From: Argentina anserina
Taxonomy: Eukaryota > Streptophyta > Magnoliopsida > Rosales > Rosaceae
Length of the DNA: 64,000 bases
Assembly: GCF_933775445.1 (NCBI RefSeq)
Contig: NC_065872.1
Span: 13,826,001-13,890,000 of the forward strand
Direction of reading: 5' to 3'
The notes under the pieces are model-generated. The model saw only the letters and a list, made by a program, of their open reading frames with translations, was not told where the DNA came from and did no database searches. Each line of letters opens with the position of its first letter. Position 1 is the stretch's first letter. This document shows positions 47,201 to 60,308 of this stretch, piece by piece. The translations under genes and the position numbers were made by a program.

Positions 47201-49737
47201 TTCATATGTATAGTGACTGGGTAAGAACTTTACTCTTTCAACCTCTCCATGTCAAAGGGACATGACCAATACATCTCGTGTATCAACTGCCTAAACAAAT
47301 CCCTTTCTAAATCTCAAGGTTTTTTCTGAACGGAAATCTCAAGGTTTATGAATCCACTTTATTTCATTGGTACAACGATAAACATACTCTTCACTAACCT
47401 AACTGATGCTTCCACAGTTTCACATCTTGAAATATCATATTATTCGTAATCATTTGACAAGGGGCATATTTAGAAATTCATCTATATATTGTGTCCACAG
47501 ATTATATCTCCAGCTAGTGCAAGTTTCTCAATAAAAAAAGTAAAAAACACACTGTAATTAAGAAGTTCCTGCTAAAAAAATTATTGTACTGATTGCTACC
47601 TGAAGTTAGCTACCCAGTTTGTAAACTACTTTTAGACCCTGATGATGTGCTCATGTGGTATATAACAGAACGGGATACTCTTTACCTGAATTGTTTGTCT
47701 GTGCTGCTTGAATATGTTGATCTTTAGAGTTGCTTTCTTCATGGCAGGGTTAGAACTTTTCTCCACATCATAATCTAAATGTTCCTGAAACAGTTTACAA
47801 TAGTGAGTTTGACAATAACTAGGGTTCCTGAAAATCTAAAAAAAAAAAGGTAAATCTTATTAGAAAAGGACAAACTTAAATCTCCAATTCCTATTTCTGA
47901 CAAATGTTAGCCTATCGCTGGATGAGAATCACCCATGGGAATAGAGAGGTACTTTACCTTATAATCCAATGCATCTAAACCCTTGCAAACAAATTCGAAC
48001 AATGTCTTCAAGTTCTCAGGGCTAGGTGCAGTAACAAAGATATTTGAATACCTGTGAATGCATACATGTCCAACCACAATCAGGTTCCAATCATGAAATT
48101 TGTTACTCGTGTTTCTGGAAGACATAGAAAATTAAACCACACTGTAAAAGCAATTACCCTGCAGCAACAGCTCCAGCAATAGCCAAACCAAGTGCAGCAG
48201 ACTTCCCACGGCCACGAGCAGCAAGCAAGGCAACAGTACTTCGGAGTGCCTTATCCAATATTGCATCAAGAAATGTAGCAACAGCATTTCCCTGTTTAGA
48301 GAAATATAAGCATTTTCAAACTGACAGTACCAAATGGCTGAATGATGAGTAGTAAAAATTAGACAAATGTCTACCTGGTCAAGTGTACAACATTTCTTTA
48401 TCATAGGGCCAACAGGGTAGGCATCACTTAGTTGTTCTTTTAGATCCTTCAATTCCCTTTCTGACTCTGATATTCCGTCAGAGTCCTTTTGATCCAAAAT
48501 TACAAATCAGTCAGTTAAGCTTGTCTAAACAAGTATATCAATAACTCATATAAACTACCTAATAAAAATAGTGGACAAAAATACCATAGAGCATACACAC
48601 TGCAGGCGAATTAACACCTTTTCAGCTTGCAAATTTTCATATCATAACATGTTCTACCAAAGAGTTACCTCTTTAACTGGAACTGGGTTAATTGTCCTTA
48701 TATGAGATGAAATTGGTAGAATATTGAGTTCATCATCCATAACCACACATGCTTTGCACGATGCAAGTGATAATAAGAAACGCTCATTAAACCGGCCAGT
48801 AGCCTGAGAATGGGATTCGGTTCGAAACCTGTCATGGACATCCTGAAATCAAGAAGCCTTGCACATTAGTGTACTACACATATTTTCCACTTGAGAACTG
48901 CGAACAGCAGCACGTCTTGACTCAAGTAAATTGTTGTGATAACGACATTAATTCAGGAACAGATTCATACCATAACCATGGTGTATAAGTTGGTGAGTGA
49001 GGTCAGTGAACGAAGCAACAGTATGACCAATCCGCCACCCTCCACGGTCTCAATTGTTCTTGCTAGTAGATTCGGAGTCAATGCCTCAAAATCCTTAATG
49101 CATTGCAAACATCTAACTCAGTCAAAATAATAACTACGAAAGCAAACTTATAACATCATACAATATGCAAAACTTTAGCTACCTGAAGTATGCACATCCC
49201 GAAAGTATTACCGAGAACTCTCTCGGAATCCTTGTACTGGCAATACGTCACTCCGCTGCTCTCGATGAAGAGAGTGAAGGGATCAACCTTCTCGGGGTCA
49301 AGCAGACCCCTTTGCATTAGCTTCTTCACCTGCTTAGCACGCTTCTTCTTGTGACTACATCCACATTCACTCAAATACAATCAATATCTACCAAAGGTTG
49401 AAACTTTACAAGTTAAAAAACAGAGGCAGTGAAAAAAAAAGTAAACCTGCTGAGCTCAAGCTTGTCTTTGTAGCACCACAACACAGTAGGCTTTGATTTC
49501 TTCAACTCATTGCTTAACATATAATGAAGATTCACAATCTGAAATAAAAAGCAACAAGAAATTGTTAAAGGTGTGAGCTTTACACGGCGGCGAACTCGGA
49601 AAGCCGTAGATTGAATTGGGGAGGGCGGTTACCTGGTCACGTGACTTGTCGCCGACGATGACGAACATGGAGCGGTGCTTGGTTTTGACGCCATTGCTGA
49701 TTAGGGTTCGGATGCGCTCGTCGACCTTCTTCCTCAT
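39212..49737 (-). CDS. NAT10: RNA cytidine acetyltransferase (NAT10/Kre33 family)
   Basis: 26 exons join in frame to 1027 residues, the usual length in plants. They are 49633-49737, 49447-49538, 49183-49354, 48971-49093, 48669-48842, 48375-48485, 48158-48291, 47958-48051, 47686-47784, 46705-46841, 46456-46544, 44931-45054, 44747-44834, 44562-44661, 44431-44483, 43897-44073, 43743-43780, 42873-42963, 42359-42538, 42176-42266, 42011-42080, 41796-41943, 40941-41069, 40574-40699, 39593-39658 and 39212-39484. The enzyme makes N4-acetylcytidine in 18S rRNA and some tRNAs, using acetyl-CoA and ATP, in the nucleolus. Visible parts: conserved N-terminus MRKKVDERIRTLI, Walker A GRGKS at 286-290, Walker B VVDEAAAI near 385-392, the GNAT acetyl-CoA loop spanning exons 16-17 (RIVRIATHPSAMK then IGYG), and a Lys-rich tail for nucleolar targeting. 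It looks fully intact. Intron 11 holds an LTR-like insertion. The end of exon 20 is a GTGGGT donor chosen because it alone keeps the frame. Confidence 0.96.
44182..44244. repeat. compound (GT)n / (AG)17 microsatellite in an intron of the acetyltransferase gene
   Basis: A GT run (near 44184-44198) is followed within 12 bp by 17 uninterrupted AG units (44211-44244). It is likely polymorphic between individuals. Confidence 0.95.
45198..45692 (+). mobile_element. solo LTR, probably Ty1/copia type, in intron 11 of the acetyltransferase gene
   Basis: Begins TGTTGGGTTTTCC. It carries a TATA box (CTATATAAAG, near 45379) and a transcription-end-like part (TATTAATATAGTGG), then the phrase GTGGATGTAGGCAAAG usual in plant copia LTRs. 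AAAGC precedes it (45193-45197) and recurs at 45693-45697 as a 5-bp target duplication. The right end is not a clean CA, so the border may be off by a few bases. Orientation is opposite to the host gene. Confidence 0.55.
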
Positions 49738-51221
49738 CTTTTTTGGGTTTGAGAGATTAAAGGTGTGTCCTTTGGTTATGGAGGTATTGGGTTCGATGGT
49801 CTGGTCTGGGTTGGTTGTGGTTTTGTGGATGGTGAGTTTAGGGTTTATGGGAGGTTTATGGGAGATTGGGGAGGTGATATGAAAATGGGCGGTTTGAACT
49901 TTGAGTTATATGCCGCGGGGTTTAGCTATAATGTTCACTGTTCAGATTCTTTTTCCTTTTCTATTTTTTTACCATAGGTAAGATTATAAACTTACTGTCT
50001 TTTGACTCTGTTCCACTTCCCTTCACATCTTCGCAGACAATATGAGACATTCTCTCACTTTGCCATCAGTCAATGGTTTCGACTATTTTGTTGATGACTC
50101 GTTATTATTTAATTGTTAATTAGATTTATTTTTTATTATATTTTTTCATCTCAACCGTTTAGGATAGTAGGTATATAAATGTAGATTAAATATACAAATT
50201 TTCAATAAATTTAGTTATTATTAAGGCATCAAAGTAGATTAAATGAGTGCACAAATTGTCAAATATAAATCGTTTAAGTTCATAATGAGTAAATCACATT
50301 TAAGAATGTCTTAACGATCGTCAATTTTGATGAATTTTTACATGTATGATCTAGTTATATATTCTAAAAATTAAACGGTCGATATATGAATATGAGATTG
50401 AAAAGTGAGTGAATCAAATTGGTTCTCAATAAGTGCTCAACAAGATGGTCCTTATTGGAAAATATCACATGTAGGTAGTTGCAAAATTCTTACTCTAGCC
50501 AATTTACCTATGTTCTTAAATTCTTTGTGTGTTAGTTATCATATAAGTTATAAGTTTGTTGTTGTAATGTTCGTTTCTCTTAAAAAAAATATAAAAATAT
50601 ATGATAAGCAAAGTTTGACGCAAGTTTCGGGGACGCAATTAGTGCAAAGCTCTCTCCTATCGTAGTTCAACGACTTTTCACTGTGATGCGTTACAAATAT
50701 GATGTCCATGCGGAACAAAATATTAGACCACAACTTTACAAGGTTTGAAGCAACCAGTTGCAAAGGACAAGCTTGTGAATCTAGCTCATTCTTCTTTGTC
50801 ACATTTGTCTCGTGTTTAATTTTAATTGCATATTTGCATTCCCAACGGTTCATTTCAATCACACTGACAATCAGTATTTCTCGTGTATTTATCTTGTTGT
50901 ATTGTTTGTTCTTAGTTGTCGGAAAAAAGCAACAAATCGTATTCTCATAGACAAATCGATGAGGTTCCGACTCGAATAATGAAGGCTTTGATTCAGCGAT
51001 GGTAGATACCACCAGTAACTTTCTTTCTTTAGGTAAAACTTACAAAGATACAGTCTTTTTGGTCAGAGTGGTGACAAAGTAAAACCCTAAAACCCTATTA
51101 GCAAATTTAACCCAAGTAAGAAATATAAATTTACTATAAGACTGGATAGAGGTAAAAATAATTGATACAAAGGAGCCTCTTGTTCTTGAGCTTTGAGAAG
51201 AGCGAGAAGAGGACAAGGCAA
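49738..51221. promoter_or_regulatory. region between the divergent acetyltransferase and TPR genes
   Basis: On the minus strand a perfect telo-box AAACCCTAAA lies about 100 bp before the acetyltransferase start (49837-49846), as often seen in plant ribosome-biogenesis genes. The rest is AT-rich, with no further gene. Short frames around 50405-51012 lack recognisable domains. Confidence 0.55.
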
Positions 51222-53941
51222 ATGGGTTCCTTGAGTAGTTTCTCTCTTCTTCAACCCAAAACACCCATCACCCAAATTACTACCCACAATCTCTGCTTCA
51301 ATTCACTCAAACCCCAATTCCTCAATCCCCAACATATAAAGGACCCACCTTTTCCCCTACTCAAATTCATGTCTTCTCACTCAAACCCCCTTAAACTCTC
51401 CCCAAAACTCTCCAATGTCTGCTCTGCTCTAAAACCCCACAAACTTTTACCAACAATTTTGGTGGAGAAAATAGTGGGTTTGGTTGTTGGTACAGTTTTG
51501 TTTGTTGGGTGTTTCAATGTCAGAGCAGCTGTGGCACTGCCAGCTCAAACAAGCAGTTCCAGTGAGACTTTGGAGGAGAAGAGAGAGACCCAGAAAGGGA
51601 AGAGTGAGGAGGAAGAAATGTATGAGAGGATTCTGGAGGAGGACCCAAGAAATGTGGAGGCTTTGAAGGTGGTTGTGTATGGGAAAATGAGGAGAGGGGA
51701 GACAAAGGAGGCTGTAAAGTATGTCGAGAAGTTGATTAGTGTTGAACCGGATGAAGTGGAGTGGAGGCTGTTGCTGGCTCTTTGTCAAGAGATTATGGGG
51801 GAATTGGGTACTGCTAAGAAGTTGTTTCAGGAGATTTTGGAGGAGAGGCCACTTTTGCTTAGAGCTCTGCATGTATGTTTTTCTGGGATTTTCGCTTTTA
51901 AAGATATCTTTTTGTTGTGAATTTCGATTACTAGACGTTATTTATATGCTTGAATTTTGTTGTCTGATACTTAGGATTAGATAGTAGATATATGGAGATT
52001 TATATTGCCTTGGCAACCTGAAACATTGACATTGATTGATATGGATGAGTACCAGAGTCTAAAATGTGGTTTCTATGCATTATACTTGTCACATTGTCTG
52101 TAAACTAAGCTCTATGTAGGAATGATGTTAGCCTGTCTTGTACGGGCATTTCTGCCTTGCTGAGTCTGTCTCATAGTCTTGATGCAAGTAAAAACTTTGC
52201 AGTGTTTGAGGATTAAATGTGCCATGCATGTGTCCAGTGTTTATGGGTGGCTTCGAAGTCCTCGCGTTCAGTGGCAGCACTGCTATTTTAATAGGTATAT
52301 GTAGATCACTGATCAGTTATCTATACAGAAATCAACCGACTGCTTAAAATGCTAAATATCAGTAGCCAAAGCCCCTAGTCAATGAATCAAGCTTGATGGA
52401 TCCAACCTCGACTGCATTGCATAGGGTGCTATTTGTTCATGACACGATGACCATTTCTGGGCAGAATATTGGCCAGTTTAGTGAATCCTAGTTCAGTAAT
52501 TTGTCAGTTGTATATTGATATAACAGTATGCAAGGTTTTACATACAGTATATTGACACCTCTTGTGTTGAAAGAAACGTGTCTTTGATAGAGATATACTT
52601 GACAGTTGACACTATATATGACCTCTTATCAGGGTCTAGCTTTGGTTATGCACAAAAAGCGTGAAGGTCCAGCTGTTTTTGTGATGCTTGACAAGGCTTT
52701 AAAGATTGCGCAGCGGGAAAAAAGAGTGATAGAGGAGAGAAATATTAGAATTCTGATCGCACAGATGCACGTTGTAAAGGTAGGCTCATCAGTCGCAACC
52801 TCACATGTAATATCTATCTGAAACCAGAACTGCTTTGTCAGTATATGATTCCATGTGGTTAAAATGATAAGCTTATACCAGTATGGTTATTGAAAATTAA
52901 TATAACTAATGTGTTGTCAGTTTTGCTGACTCTCCGAATTTATGCCTTATAGGGACAATTGGAAGAAGGCTTGAATTTATTTCAAGATCTTGTGAATGAG
53001 GATCCCCGAGATTTTCGACCTTATCTTTGCCAGGTTAGTTGTCTCACAATTATCAATTGCTGTTGTTAGTTTGTGTTTGTCTTTTCTTAGATAATTAAAC
53101 TGGTAACATTCTAACAACTTAAGGTCCTTATAACAGTGGTAAAAGGTACAGATACGTGTTTGATACTGTGTTCCTAACTTCCCTAATTGATTGCCTGTGC
53201 ATTGGTCTTTGTAGTTCGAGAGTCCCAAATGTGAGTATTGTTTTGAAAATAAAACCCAAAAGTTTACACCTCATCCTAATATTCTTTAATACACAAGAAA
53301 TCAACTTTAGTTTCTTGACTACCAAAGACTGTAGGGGTTGGCAAGAGGTCCAAGTCCTGTGCCAGGTTATCAAAGTAGGCTTGGCTTTCTGCATATCAGA
53401 AATAAAAGATATTAGTAAAACTGTAAAAACACTGAAGTTATATGCAGAGGCAAGAGTCGCAAGACATGCTTTGTTTAACGCTTGACAGACAAAGACTCAA
53501 AGCTGAATTTTTTTTTTGTACTGGTCTTTGCAAAAATGCCATGTGTTGCTTGTTGAATCTTCACATACTTTTTATATTGATGGTGGATATGCTGGGTAAC
53601 AATAATCATCAAGTGAAACCGGAATAATTTCATTCTCCGTTCAAGTTCGTATAAGAAAAGGTGTAAATATATAGTACCACTGACTATAGTTATAAAGTAG
53701 GCACAGAGCTTATAAATTGGAACCAATTAATAATCATATTGGAAATATATGGCAGGGAATTATTTACAGTCTACTGGATCAAAAGAAGGAAGCCGGAGAA
53801 CAGTTTGAAATATATAGGGCTCTTGTGCCCGAAGAAGTTTCTCAAAGGGGATTTCTTGATGATGTTGTGTTGGCAGCCAAAATGAAACCTGGGGAACAGC
53901 TTCAGAAGGAGTTTGATGCTGAGTTTTCAATCCAGAAGTAA
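51222..53941 (+). CDS. SG1: chloroplast TPR protein, SLOW GREEN 1-like
   Basis: Four exons (51222-51872, 52633-52779, 52953-53033, 53756-53941) give 354 residues. The N-terminus is rich in Ser, Pro and Lys with no acids, as in a chloroplast transit peptide. A hydrophobic segment lies at about 84-105 (IVGLVVGTVLFVGCF), followed by AAVALPA. From about residue 125 on there are TPR helices: EMYERILEEDPRNVEALK, GETKEAVKYVEKLISVEPDEVEW, GQLEEGLNLFQDLVNEDPRDFRPYL and GIIYSLLDQKKEAGEQFEIY. The spacing and the DPRN/DPRDFRPYLCQG phrases match the SG1 family (At3g18420 and relatives), needed for early chloroplast development. Which family member is the true orthologue cannot be told. The ATG chosen is the first in the open frame. 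Confidence 0.85.
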
Positions 53942-55859
53942 AGATAGGCTTTTTCGCTCTGAATAAAATTACAGGTTACAAGTTAGACTGATGGGTTTGG
54001 GAACATATAGTTGTAGAGGAAATGCCGCTGAAGACAGGCGGTAAATATGCAATTTCAAGGGCAAAGTCAACCAATTGGCATCTGTCATGGAAATAATATA
54101 CAAACTCTATGGGTTTCAAAAACAGAGCTGGATTCAGTTTCTATCGATTGGATTCAAGATGGGCGTTCTTGCGTACGTCATGCTTCTCCCTTGTTTTTTA
54201 CTGGACTAGCTCCTCTTGTGAAATATAAGTGAGGTTTACAATTTACTTTTATCAGTATCTGCTGTCGTTTGAAACTTATTGTGTTATGCACTTAAAACTA
54301 GGGTCTTCCAGATCATCTGACAGTGCAGAAGTGGTAAGATTTCTCCTGTTAAATTATCTTATCTGAATTCCATGTTTCCTTGAAAAGTAACATTAGTATG
54401 CAAGTTCCCAATTATAGTTCTGTAGCGTATTTTTATAGTGAACAAATAATACCAGCTAGGAGGTCTTGTTTAGTGAAATACATTATACAGTATCTTTCAA
54501 AGCAGTACATGTTACAAAAGTAGCTGTACATTAGAAGCTGCTAGCTGATGAATTTATCTTTTTTAAAAAGAATTGCTAACTGATGATTTCAGTTGGTGTT
54601 AAAGTCGAACTTTGCATGTCTACATCTTAATTTGTAACCCAAAATGATTGAACTTCGATCTTTATCTAGTGAGAATTGCTGACTTTTCATGTTGGAAGGG
54701 GTTGAGTGAGTTTTGTGTTGGGTGATGGGAATTACAACAGTAAGATCAAGGAAATTTGCATATGCTTAGCTAATAATGGACTCGAAACTTTCTGCATATG
54801 CTATGCTTCGAATAATCGACTTGAAACACCAAGTATGTTGATAAATAGAAACTTTGTCATATTTGAAAGAGATGAATCCGAGCTCAGGAATGCAAACCAA
54901 TGACTTCAACAAAGCCCTTCATACTGAAAGACCAACATTCAATAGGGGGTTGGCGAAGCATCTGGTTACACATTGTTGGTCTGAACTCTGAAGCTAAGCG
55001 CGGCCGCAAGAGGATTGCTAAAGTTGAGACTTGAGGGTGAGTACTGAATTATTCAAATCCTTTTAGGACTTCTTAGACAGTAACCAGATACCTATTTCAA
55101 AGAAAAACGAAGTACCATTCAATGTATACTAGAATTTTCCAAGTCATATATAAGGGCCTTTCCTAGCTATAGCCTTCAAGACCACGCTGATGTTTCCACT
55201 AGTGCTACACTGCTACTCAATGTGTCATTGTATCCACAGGAACGACTTTGGTACTCCACTTGTCTTTGCTACTGCTAAATCTTACAGCCTTTCCCATACG
55301 TACTTTTGGTTCTCAATTTGCATCACTTCATCCATCTTCTCCCTCCTTCTGAGTCGATTTCTGTTGTTTTGATTGCAAAAACCACATACAAGTCGGAACA
55401 AATGCATAGATTGACACATGTGGAGCAAAAAAGTTCAAATTTTTTTGATGGGGTTTCAGAAAAGCAATCAAATTTGGGTAAAAAACAGACAGTACATGAG
55501 GATTGCTGATCTCAAAACTACATTTTCTCCAAAATGAAAACATAAAACTACTAGTACAATCAATGTAGCATAAGAATAATTTAGCCTAGAAAAAAAAGAA
55601 CTAATTTAGACTCATTTAGCCTGTAGAGTCTCATAGACGACTCATAATAGTGTGAGGATTTAACAACAGAATACCAAACTTGTTTGTATAACTTGTTACT
55701 GGTATATTTAACAAGATAACATTATATTATATTAACCAAAAAAACAAGATAACATTGTGGGCATGTGTCACACAGACAACTCTTCTCTCTGTCCCCTTCT
55801 TTTTCCATTATCTATATTCCTCTTCCTTCCCCTTGAAACTGTGAGTCTCCATCTCCCTC
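53942..55859. other. intergenic interval, no gene seen
   Basis: The left part is the 3' UTR of the TPR gene. Short frames (54706-54903, 55190-55372) have no domain. The last 150 bp before 55860 are CT-rich, as usual in plant leaders of chloroplast-protein genes, here upstream of the VDE-related gene. Confidence 0.5.
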
Positions 55860-57913
55860 ATGGCTCTCGAAGCTCCACTACTCCACAAACCCACAACCTC
55901 GTTTTCATCGAACCGCCGTGTCGCTGCCGCTTTTCTTCGACCTCATGGAGCACCTCATTCCTCATTTTCCGCTGGCAAAACTAGTCGTTCTATCCCAACA
56001 ACCATATTAGCCGCTAAGGCGGGTGCTGCGACGGAGCCGGTGACGCAAGTAGAGTCGAAGCCGGTGAGGATAGTGGCCCTTGTTGGGAAAGGCAGCGTCA
56101 GCCCTTTAAAGGGTACGCCTTGGGAAGACGTCATGCTTCATACTGTGAGTGAAACACAATAAAGTTTCGAACTTTAAGTGAAAGACTTGTGCTTTAACGA
56201 GTATCAGTTGTAAGTGAAGTAGTAGTGTTTGCTGTTACTGTGGTTATAGAGGTAATTACATGTTAATGGAGTTGAATAGTGTAATGTGAGGTTTGGCAGT
56301 TGCATTGAGTCTTGCAATTTTTACTGAACAATATTTTGATCATTTGATGTTTGAGGTTTTGAGGAGGTACCTGCCTCATTTTGGGTTGTAGGTTCGGTTA
56401 GAGTTTAGTATAGCTTGTGCCTTTCTGTATTGCATTTTTTCTTTTTTATAGGACTGAAAAGGACCTCCATTTTGATGTTAGTGAGTTTAACTTAAGGTTT
56501 TAGAGCTGTAGCGGTTAGTGCTTGGTTAATAGTTCTATGAAAGGCTTAAGCTTTTGGCATCAATTTGACTGAGGCATTGTGTTTTCACAGGTGAAACGAC
56601 TGAAATGGGTTGATGAAGATTATGAGATGCTTGTGTTTACGGATGATATCTGCCAATCTAATGATCAAAATGCGGTGAGTTTTCTGATGGAATTACAACG
56701 TGCGGATATATTGGTGATTGTTGCTGTTACGAAGCAGGAATCTGTCAGGTGGATTCGAACTAATAGTGGGGATGTTGAAAACATAATCTGTTTTGACTCA
56801 TCTCCCGATTTGCAAAATAAGTTGGGGGGATCTTATATTTACAGTGAAGCCAAAGGAAGTATATTTGGCAAATTTTTTGACACTAGCAGATCAAAGGAAA
56901 GCAGTGAATCAATAGAAGTGGTACAGACCGTGTCACAGGCGTGGGAGCGGCATAATTCTGATGATATAAGGTTTTGTTTGTTGATTATAATCAATGGTTA
57001 TATAAGGCCGGTACCAAGTCTGCAGAACCTAAGATCGAAGGGTCTTTCTACTCTGAGTTGCATGGTGAAAAACTGTGGACCTCAGATATTAAACTGTCTT
57101 CTGGATTCCAATTGTAGGAAAGCTCTTCAATGCTTGAATGAATGCAGTCCGGTAGATCAAGTGTGTAACTACAGGTGCATTGCTTCGTATGAGAGTCCAG
57201 TTTTAGAAGCGTTTTCATTGTGTGTGTTGCAGAAGCACAATTGCCTTGGGTTGGATGCAAAGATCCCTGACAAACCTTATGTGCCTCCCATGCTTAAATT
57301 TAGAGGAAAAGAGTTGTGCCACGAAACTGCTGAAGATCTTTTTGTTGGTTGGTTGGGAAGTTTGGATTGGAGTTGGCGTGTCGTGGCAGGGCAGAACCCA
57401 GCGTATGATCAATTCCCTTGCCAGTACCAACTATTTTACAGGGGCAAGGCAAAAGGTTCATTTTGGTATGAACCGGTTTTTCAGGTGGAAACACTGGAGG
57501 GGAAAATGGTTTGGAGAAGGCGGAAGTATCGTGTGAAAAGGAATAAAGTCCCAGGAACATTCCAATTTAGTGTCTTGGACAATGGGGTTGTTTCAAATGA
57601 GTCCTGGACAATTGTGGATGTAGCTGATGATCTTAGTTGGGGTTTGTTTTACTACTGTGGTGCTGCACGAGTTGCTGGACAATCTTATACTGGCGCTGTT
57701 CTTGTTAGTCCAGATGGAGCATACCCAAATGATGTGCATAGGAATAGATTAGTTTCCGCTTTGGATAACTGTGGAATAAAAGAGTGGGAGCTGTTTACAG
57801 TTAACAATTCTTCCTGTGCAAATCCACCGTTGGGGATTCCTGATGGTTCACGTTTGCATTCTGTGATAAAAGCTAATGATCAAAAATCTATTTCTGGTAT
57901 GGCAGAGGTATGA
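55860..57913 (+). CDS. VDR: violaxanthin de-epoxidase-related protein (VDR)
   Basis: Two exons, 55860-56144 and 56591-57913, join in phase to 535 residues. The first 50 residues are rich in Ser, Arg and Ala with no acids, a chloroplast transit peptide. A Cys-rich domain at about 252-312 has the spacing of violaxanthin de-epoxidases (C..NCG..., C...C, ECS...C.Y.C). The lipocalin-type barrel follows (about 345-515), with PYDQFPCQYQLFY-like and SWTIVDVADDLSWGLFYYCGAA stretches. The family match is VDR (At2g21860), whose biochemical role is less certain than that of VDE. It lacks the long Glu-rich C-terminus of VDE. In Arabidopsis the VDR gene lies next to the ATP synthase 24 kDa gene; both genes are also in this window, 22 kb apart. 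Confidence 0.92.
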
Positions 57914-58338
57914 ACTTCATGTATCAAATCCCATTGGACGAGTCATTGACTTGTTAAAGATGCATCCTCAAGGGACTAGGAAAACTATGTTGGTGAGGTA
58001 TTTTGGTGTTCTTGCCTTTTGCACCAGGAAAATAACTTGATGAAAGAAGCTTATTGAAGTCCCTGCTAGATCATAGCATATGCATCACTATTGATTTTGA
58101 GCTGACTTGACACTTGCCATAGAAAGTAAAAGGAGCTCAATAGATGCTTCAGTGTAAAACTACTGTAAATCGAAAATTATTTGCATGTATGCTACTGGTA
58201 CTTGGACTAGATAGGATCAGTTCATGGAAATGAATATAAATGTATTTGTCAATGCAATGCAAAGCTGTGTTTTTCGAGTGTATTCTTTAGAGAAAAAAAG
58301 AAAAGAAATCCAAGAAAACAGAAACAAAAGAACATCAT
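57914..58338. other. 3' UTR of VDR and spacer before tRNA-Gly
   Basis: Non-coding. Sequence words here recur downstream at 60057-60308, so this spacer was part of the segmental duplication. Confidence 0.6.
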
Positions 58339-58409
58339 TGCACCAGCCGGGAATCGAACCCGGGTCTGTACCGTGGCAGGGTACTATTCTACCACTAGAC
58401 CACTGGTGC
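58339..58409 (-). tRNA. tRNA-Gly (GCC)
   Basis: 71 nt. The acceptor stem GCACCAG pairs with CTGGTGC plus discriminator A. The anticodon loop reads CTGCCAC with anticodon GCC. B box GGTTCGATTCC and A box TGGTCTAGTGG are intact. A T run (CTTTTG) follows the 3' end on the minus strand as Pol III terminator. No intron. Confidence 0.97.
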
Positions 58410-59328
58410 TGGTTGATATTGCGCTTTGCTGAAAGCGGATATTCATGTTTAACTTTTGCAAACCTTTGTGATACCACAAATAGCAATGTGGAGTTCAACA
58501 ATCTTAGCATTACAAATAGGGGTCAAAAAACCGAGAAACAATGCAAAGTACATATCAGATGCTAATTCCTAAATGTAGGACTTTAACCCGAGTCATCAAG
58601 CAAGGAGGCATCAGTTGTGGAGGCATGGACGCATGGTTGTCTATGAAGTGCACTCCATTGTCAGAATCCAAACCAGCAACAATTTAACTTTTACGAGGTA
58701 GAGAATATTTAGCTTTATGTCTGGATCGATTTGTAGAATTATTTAATTCAGTTGTTTGATCGGGGTTACCAATTTGACCCATTTTGTTTGCACCTCGACT
58801 TTTCGTATCACCAAATGCAGCTCAATAACTCCATATATCCAGCAAAAATGATGCTTTAGAACCTTATTTTTGTTACATAAAATCAAATAATAGATAACCA
58901 TTTCTTAACTCATTAGCAACTGCCATGCATGATCTCTTTCTTCCCACCATAATCTTCAATAATATCACAGACTATTTTCTTCCATGGACTCCATGGAATT
59001 AATGAGATGCTAGCTAGGTTTCTTCATTCCTCAGATTGTGTCAAGAAATTACATGGAGTTTGTTTAGTTAAGAGCTCAACAAGGTCCACTCCAAAGCAAT
59101 CAATTAACATCACTGGCCCGTGAATTGGCTGGATATATCCTGGCCGGACCTAGATAACCATATATGTACATTTTAATTAGCTAGTGCTGTAAGAGGTGTA
59201 CGTGTGTTTTGTCAATGGTAATGGATATTGAAGTCCCAAAGTCTGATACTTAATTTGGCATTGAATATGTTACCTGACTTTATGTCAATCTTGATGGTAA
59301 ATTGGCAAGCAAGTAGGAAAGAGCTTCC
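58410..59328. other. spacer between duplicated segments
   Basis: AT-rich non-coding DNA with no gene and no transposon end seen. Confidence 0.5.
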
Positions 59329-60056
59329 TTGCTTCTTATGAGAGTCCAATTTTAGAAGCGTTTACTCAATGTGTTGCAGGAGCACAATTGTCTTGCATTG
59401 GATGCAAAGATCCCTGACAAACCTAGCTTATGTGCCACCCATGGTTATATTTCGAGGGACGGACTTGTGCCATGAAACTGCTGAAGATCTTTTTGTTGGT
59501 TGGTTGGGAAGTTTAAAAGGAGTTGCGTACGTTTCGCAAAATCCAGCATATTATCAATTCCCTTGCCATGCAGTACCACCTTATTTTATTGCATTGTGAT
59601 TTGTGAGCCAGTTTTTCAAGTGAAAACACTGGAGGGGAAGATGGTTAATTTGGAGGAAGCGGAAGTATCTTGTGGAAAGAAGCAAAATCCCGGGGACATT
59701 CCAGTTCAGTGTCTTGGAAAATGGCCGGCCGGGGTTGTGTCAAATGAGTTCTGGACGTTCGTGGCTGTAGCCGATGATCATAGTTGGGGTTGGTGCTGCA
59801 CGAGTTGCTCTTATACTGGCGTTGTTCTTGTTAGTCCAGATGCAGGAGCATACCCGAATGATGCGCGCGCATAGGAGTAGAGTAGTGTCGCTTTGGATGA
59901 TTGTGGAATAGAAGATCGAGTGGGAGTTGTTTACAGTTAACAATTCTTCATGTGCAAATCCACCGTTGGGGATTCCAGAGGGTTCACGTTTGCATTCTGT
60001 GATACAAGCCAACTAATCATCAAAAATCTATGTCGGGTTTGGCAGAGGTTTGAACT
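59329..60056 (+). pseudogene. VDR 3'-half pseudogene (segmental duplicate)
   Basis: Matches the VDR exon 2 from TTGCTTC(G/T)TATGAGAGTCC (57180 in the parent) to the stop. High identity remains over AACTGCTGAAGATC, TTTGTTGGTTGGTTGGGAAG and TCCACCGTTGGGGATTCC. Small indels shift the frame several times (near 59375, 59430, 59515 and 59800), so no VDR protein can be read. The first exon and promoter are missing. Confidence 0.92.
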
Positions 60057-60308
60057 TCATGCATCAAATACCATTGTCCATGCATTGACTTGCAAATGAA
60101 GCTTCCTCATAGACTTTTGGTGTTCTTGCATGCTTTCTTGGACATGAACTTGATGATAGAAGATTATTGAAGTCCCTGCTGGATCAAGATTTGTTCATAG
60201 AAATGTAAATCGATTTTATGAATATAATGCAAAACTGTGTCTGTATTCTTTAGAGCAAAAAGAGAAGAAATTTTGATTTCAACAAAACAAGGTGACAAAA
60301 ACTAACAA

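Noticed and set aside
49616..49882. 88-residue plus-strand frame over the acetyltransferase start
   Set aside because: Antisense shadow of exon 1 and its leader.
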